Assembly (NCBI GenBank): GCA_900469955.1
Contig: UBYX01000008.1
Coordinates: forward strand, 124,001-188,000
Reading direction: 5' to 3'
DNA from: Hyphomicrobiales bacterium
GTDB taxonomy: Bacteria; Pseudomonadota; Alphaproteobacteria; Rhizobiales; Rhizobiaceae
Length of the DNA: 64,000 bases
The notes beneath the pieces were generated by a model that saw nothing but the letters and a program-made list of their open reading frames with translations, did not search any database and was not told where the DNA came from. This document shows, piece by piece, positions 61,214 to 64,000 of the stretch. Position 1 is the first letter of the stretch, and every line of letters begins with the position of its first letter. Both the position numbers and the translations under genes were made by a program.

Positions 61214-62863
61214 ATGACGAAAGCAGCAGACGGCGCGGCGCATTCGGCGCAAATGTCCCGGCGGGACGCATTGAAGCTTGGCTTGGGAGCAACCATTGCG
61301 GCATCTGTGTTCGGCGGCAGCGCCCGCATCGTAGTCGCGCAGGAAGGGCAGATCCTGAAGGTCGCAAATCCGGCTTTCAACCAGGATTGGTCTCCGCTGC
61401 GCGGCGGCGGCGTTCCCTATCGCTGGAATTCCGTCTGGTGGGCATCTCCGATGTATTTCGACGAGAAAGGCGAGATCCATCCTTATGTCTTCACGAGTTG
61501 GACCCCGTCGCAGGGTGGCAAGGTCTGGACCTTCAAGATCGACCCCAAGGCCTCCTTCTCCGACGGCAGCAAAATCACATCTGAGGATGTGAAAGGCTCC
61601 TGGAATGTTTCGGCCATGCCCAACACCAAGAACCAGCGGGCCGACCAGGTGCTGAGCAAGGTCGCGGGTTTTGGTGACATCAGTAGCGGCAAAGCCACCG
61701 AGCTTTCCGGCGTAGCTACTCCCGACGCCGGGACAGTCGTGGTGACGCTGTCGGAAACCGATCCCATCTTCTTCATGCGCGTAGCAAACCACATCGCGCC
61801 GATTACCAAGGCGTCGCAATCGCGCGGCAGCGACGGCGCCGAGGTCCAGGACTGGTACATGCCCGACAGCGGTGCTGTCTATTCCGGCCCGTTCAAACTC
61901 GTTGAAATCGATCTCGACGCAGGCAAACTCGCGTTCGAACCGAATGAGCATTTTTTCGGACCGAAACCAAAGCTTGCGGGGATCGAGATCTCTTCCATCG
62001 AGGATAACATCACTGCGACCTCCCTGATCAAATCCGGCGAGTTCAACGCCCATACCGAACTCATCACCTCCACGATCGTACAGGATCTGGGGCCGGAATT
62101 TTCCTCGGGACCGCTAATCCCAACCAGCCAGCATTTCTGGTTCAATACGTCGCGCGCGCCGATGGACGACCCGAAGGTTCGCCAGGCGCTGATCATGGCG
62201 GTCGACCGCGAGGGTCTTTTGAAGGCTTCTTATCCCGACGGACCGCACAAGAAGACAGATCAGGTGATCAATTCGGTACCGGGGGCAGAGAATTCCGGCT
62301 TCGAACCTTATCCATTCGATCCAGCCGCAGCCAAAAAGCTGTTGAAGGAATCCAAGTATGGCGGCCCCGAACGCCTGCCTAAACTCCTCTTTGTCGGTGT
62401 CTCCGGGCCGGCCATCGAGGCGGCGGCGCAATTCATAGCCGAGCAATGGCGTCAAAACCTTGGCATCACCGCCGTCGACATGAAGCCGCAACAGGATGCC
62501 TACGCCGGCCCCGACCAAAACGCCGTACAAATCTTCCGCGACGACGTCGGCACCCGCGTGCCCGATGCCGTCTCCTACCTGCAGGGTTCGATCGCTTCCA
62601 CCTCCTCCAACGCTCAGAACAAGCTTGGAGGTTATAAAAATCCCAAGGTCGATGCCGCACTCGCCGAGGCCTCGACCAAGGCGGCCGACGATCCGAAACG
62701 CGTCGCACTCGCGCAGGAGGCTCAGAAGGCCTTCCGCGAAGACTGGGCCTTCATTCCCTGGTATGCTCAAGCCATGTCGCGCTGGGCCACCAAAGAGGTG
62801 AAGGGCATCGACAAAAACCTTGATTGGCAGGTTGCACGGCCTTGGGAAATTACCATCGGCTGA
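61214..62863 (+). CDS. Peptide/nickel-type ABC transporter substrate-binding protein (SBP_bac_5)
   Basis: A 549-residue periplasmic protein from ATG 61214 (GGGAGG upstream). A twin-arginine motif (MSRRDALKLG, residues 14-23) and hydrophobic stretch ending at VVAQEG indicate Tat export. SBP_bac_5 features include KVWTFKIDPKASFSDGSKIT, then DPKVRQALIMAVDREGLLKASY. Despite the peptide-transporter name, such proteins in rhizobia often bind oligosaccharides or opine-like compounds. It is divergent from the DapA-like gene and heads the importer operon. A hairpin follows it. Confidence 0.9.
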   Translation: MTKAADGAAHSAQMSRRDALKLGLGATIAASVFGGSARIVVAQEGQILKVANPAFNQDWSPLRGGGVPYRWNSVWWASPMYFDEKGEIHPYVFTSWTPSQGGKVWTFKIDPKASFSDGSKITSEDVKGSWNVSAMPNTKNQRADQVLSKVAGFGDISSGKATELSGVATPDAGTVVVTLSETDPIFFMRVANHIAPITKASQSRGSDGAEVQDWYMPDSGAVYSGPFKLVEIDLDAGKLAFEPNEHFFGPKPKLAGIEISSIEDNITATSLIKSGEFNAHTELITSTIVQDLGPEFSSGPLIPTSQHFWFNTSRAPMDDPKVRQALIMAVDREGLLKASYPDGPHKKTDQVINSVPGAENSGFEPYPFDPAAAKKLLKESKYGGPERLPKLLFVGVSGPAIEAAAQFIAEQWRQNLGITAVDMKPQQDAYAGPDQNAVQIFRDDVGTRVPDAVSYLQGSIASTSSNAQNKLGGYKNPKVDAALAEASTKAADDPKRVALAQEAQKAFREDWAFIPWYAQAMSRWATKEVKGIDKNLDWQVARPWEITIG

Positions 62864-62880
62864 GGCAGCCGAGGTAAGCG

Positions 62881-62907
62881 CTCCCGGGGCGGATCCAAGC
62901 CCGGGAG
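62881..62907 (+). terminator. Hairpin between the binding protein and permease genes (mRNA stabiliser)
   Basis: Arms CTCCCGGG and CCCGGGAG surround a ten-base loop. No T-run follows, so it is more likely a 3' stabiliser of the binding-protein message than a full terminator. The remaining bases up to the permease start at 63061 show nothing else. Confidence 0.6.
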
Positions 62908-63060
62908 GACCGCGATGCGCGGCGTTCGGTTCGCGCATTGCTTTCCGAAGACCGGAAATCAAATTGGCTCCGCACACATCCGGAGGCTGCGGAAAGACGG
63001 CATGAAAGCGTCAGGAAGCCTTTGCCGGCGGCCGGCCCATGCGGGAGGGAAACTCGGGCG

Positions 63061-64000
63061 ATGCTGCGTTACGTTGCGACACGATTTGCAATCTGGATCC
63101 CGTCGGTCCTGCTGGTCATGCTGGCCGTCTACGCACTTGCCTTTTATGGCGCCGGCGATCCGATCAAACTTATCTTCCTGCGCGCACCGGGCGATGTCGC
63201 CTATAATCCTCAACGCATCGAGGCGATCCGCGAGAGCGCCGGGCTCAACAAGCCGTTCATCGAGCAGTTTGCCCACTATGTGTGGAACCTGCTGCAGGGA
63301 AAATTCGGCAACTCCCTCAGTTCGGGCCGTTCGGTCTGGGCCCTGGTGAAGGCCGCGGCACCCGTCTCATTCCAGCTCGCCCTCTGTTCCATCCTCCTGA
63401 CCGCCGTCGTCGCCATCCCGCTTGGCATGATCGCGGCGCTCAACCAGAACACCAGAACCGACTACGCCATTCTCGGATCCGCGCTCTTCCTGTGGGCGAT
63501 CCCCGCCTATGTCGCGGGGCCGCTACTGATGGTGGCTCTTATCGTCCTCCTTCCGGGAGCGAAGGTGCCTTATGGGTGGGGCGGCGTGTATGACATGCGC
63601 ATCCTCCTGCCGCTTTTTGTGCTCTCGTTCCAGCCGATCGCACTTATCATTCGCCAGACGCGCGCTGCTGTCATTGAAGTGCTGTCGGAGGATTTTGTGC
63701 GCACCGCACGGGCCAAGGGCGTGCCGGAGATGATGGTGGCTTTGCGCCATATCCTTCGGCCGGTTCTGACGCCGGTTGTCACGCAGCTCGGCCTTATCAT
63801 GATCACCATCGTCAACGGGGCGATCTTTGTGGAGCTTGTTTTTGGCCTGCCCGGCCTTGGGCGCCTCACCGTGCAGGCGCTGATCAATTCGGACTACCCT
63901 GTGATCCTGGCAATCACTTTGATCGGATCCTTCCTGGTGATGATCTCCAATCTCTTGGTCGACATCCTCTATCCCTTGCTCGACCCGCGCGCCAACGATT
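63061..64000 (+). CDS. Peptide-type ABC transporter permease DppB-like, 3' truncated by window
   Basis: An open frame from ATG 63061 to the window edge, 313 codons read. The N-terminus MLRYVATRFAIWIPSVLLVM has the first membrane segment and the usual basic start of DppB/OppB. A periplasmic part holds LNKPFIEQFAHYVWNLLQGKFGNSL in pieces typical of the family. The permease core has SFQPIALIIRQTRAAVIEVL, then DFVRTARAKGVPE, the cytoplasmic EAA-equivalent loop, and FVELVFGLPGLGRL. It pairs with the preceding binding protein. The second permease and ATPases should follow outside the window. Confidence 0.88.
   Translation, partial: MLRYVATRFAIWIPSVLLVMLAVYALAFYGAGDPIKLIFLRAPGDVAYNPQRIEAIRESAGLNKPFIEQFAHYVWNLLQGKFGNSLSSGRSVWALVKAAAPVSFQLALCSILLTAVVAIPLGMIAALNQNTRTDYAILGSALFLWAIPAYVAGPLLMVALIVLLPGAKVPYGWGGVYDMRILLPLFVLSFQPIALIIRQTRAAVIEVLSEDFVRTARAKGVPEMMVALRHILRPVLTPVVTQLGLIMITIVNGAIFVELVFGLPGLGRLTVQALINSDYPVILAITLIGSFLVMISNLLVDILYPLLDPRAND

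Noticed and set aside
1..64000. CRISPR array, tRNA, rRNA, riboswitch or prophage
   Set aside because: No regularly spaced repeats, cloverleaf-like segments, rRNA sequence, known riboswitch core or phage genes were seen on either strand.

Overview
This window looks like a replicon segment (chromosome, chromid or megaplasmid) of a rhizobial alphaproteobacterium of the Rhizobium/Agrobacterium type. The evidence is the high G+C, the very high density of solute-uptake operons, the GlpRDSTPQUV-type glycerol locus, and a GC-rich palindrome pair between two ABC transporter genes. No rRNA, tRNA, CRISPR array, phage gene or replication origin was found. Almost everything is catabolic: a transporter, its enzymes and its own regulator, block after block.

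Layout. (1) 1-5183: the end of a spermidine/putrescine-type ABC importer operon (ATPase tail, Tat-type binding protein, two permeases), followed by an Asp/Glu/hydantoin racemase-like gene and a GNAT acetyltransferase. (2) 5247-13719: an acid-sugar or hydroxyacid block. Two NAD-dependent dehydrogenases (beta-hydroxyacid type and DenD-like) point left. An FAD-dependent 2-hydroxyacid dehydrogenase, a FadR-type regulator, a fumarylacetoacetase-family enzyme and a complete TRAP transporter point right and end at a strong terminator. (3) 13772-19872: a DMT exporter, a candidate small RNA, a methyltransferase, a GGDEF-EAL protein and an MFS permease.

(4) 19968-44547: the most interesting region, about 25 kb devoted to uronic-acid-containing oligosaccharides. 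It holds two separate CUT1 ABC importers, each with its own set of enzymes. Set one has heparinase II/III-like and discoidin-like proteins, GH88, YesL, DUF2264 and KduI under a FadR-type regulator. Set two has an 839-residue protein of unknown family, GH105 and GH28 next to a LacI-type regulator. None of the enzymes has a visible signal peptide, so breakdown appears to be cytoplasmic after import. An IS630-family element sits exactly in the stop codon of kduI, between the two sets.

(5) 44621-47774: a two-gene type I secretion system without a substrate gene nearby. (6) 48005-56416: the glycerol uptake and oxidation locus glpR-D-S-T-P-Q-U-V, in which the two ATPases have complementary defects. 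(7) 56510-64000: a divergent cluster of PdxA-like, iron-dependent alcohol dehydrogenase, Asp-box propeller and DapA-like genes facing a peptide-type ABC importer that runs off the window. Its substrate is not evident.

All calls come from reading sequence motifs and gene order. No database search was possible, so substrate names are inferences unless stated otherwise.
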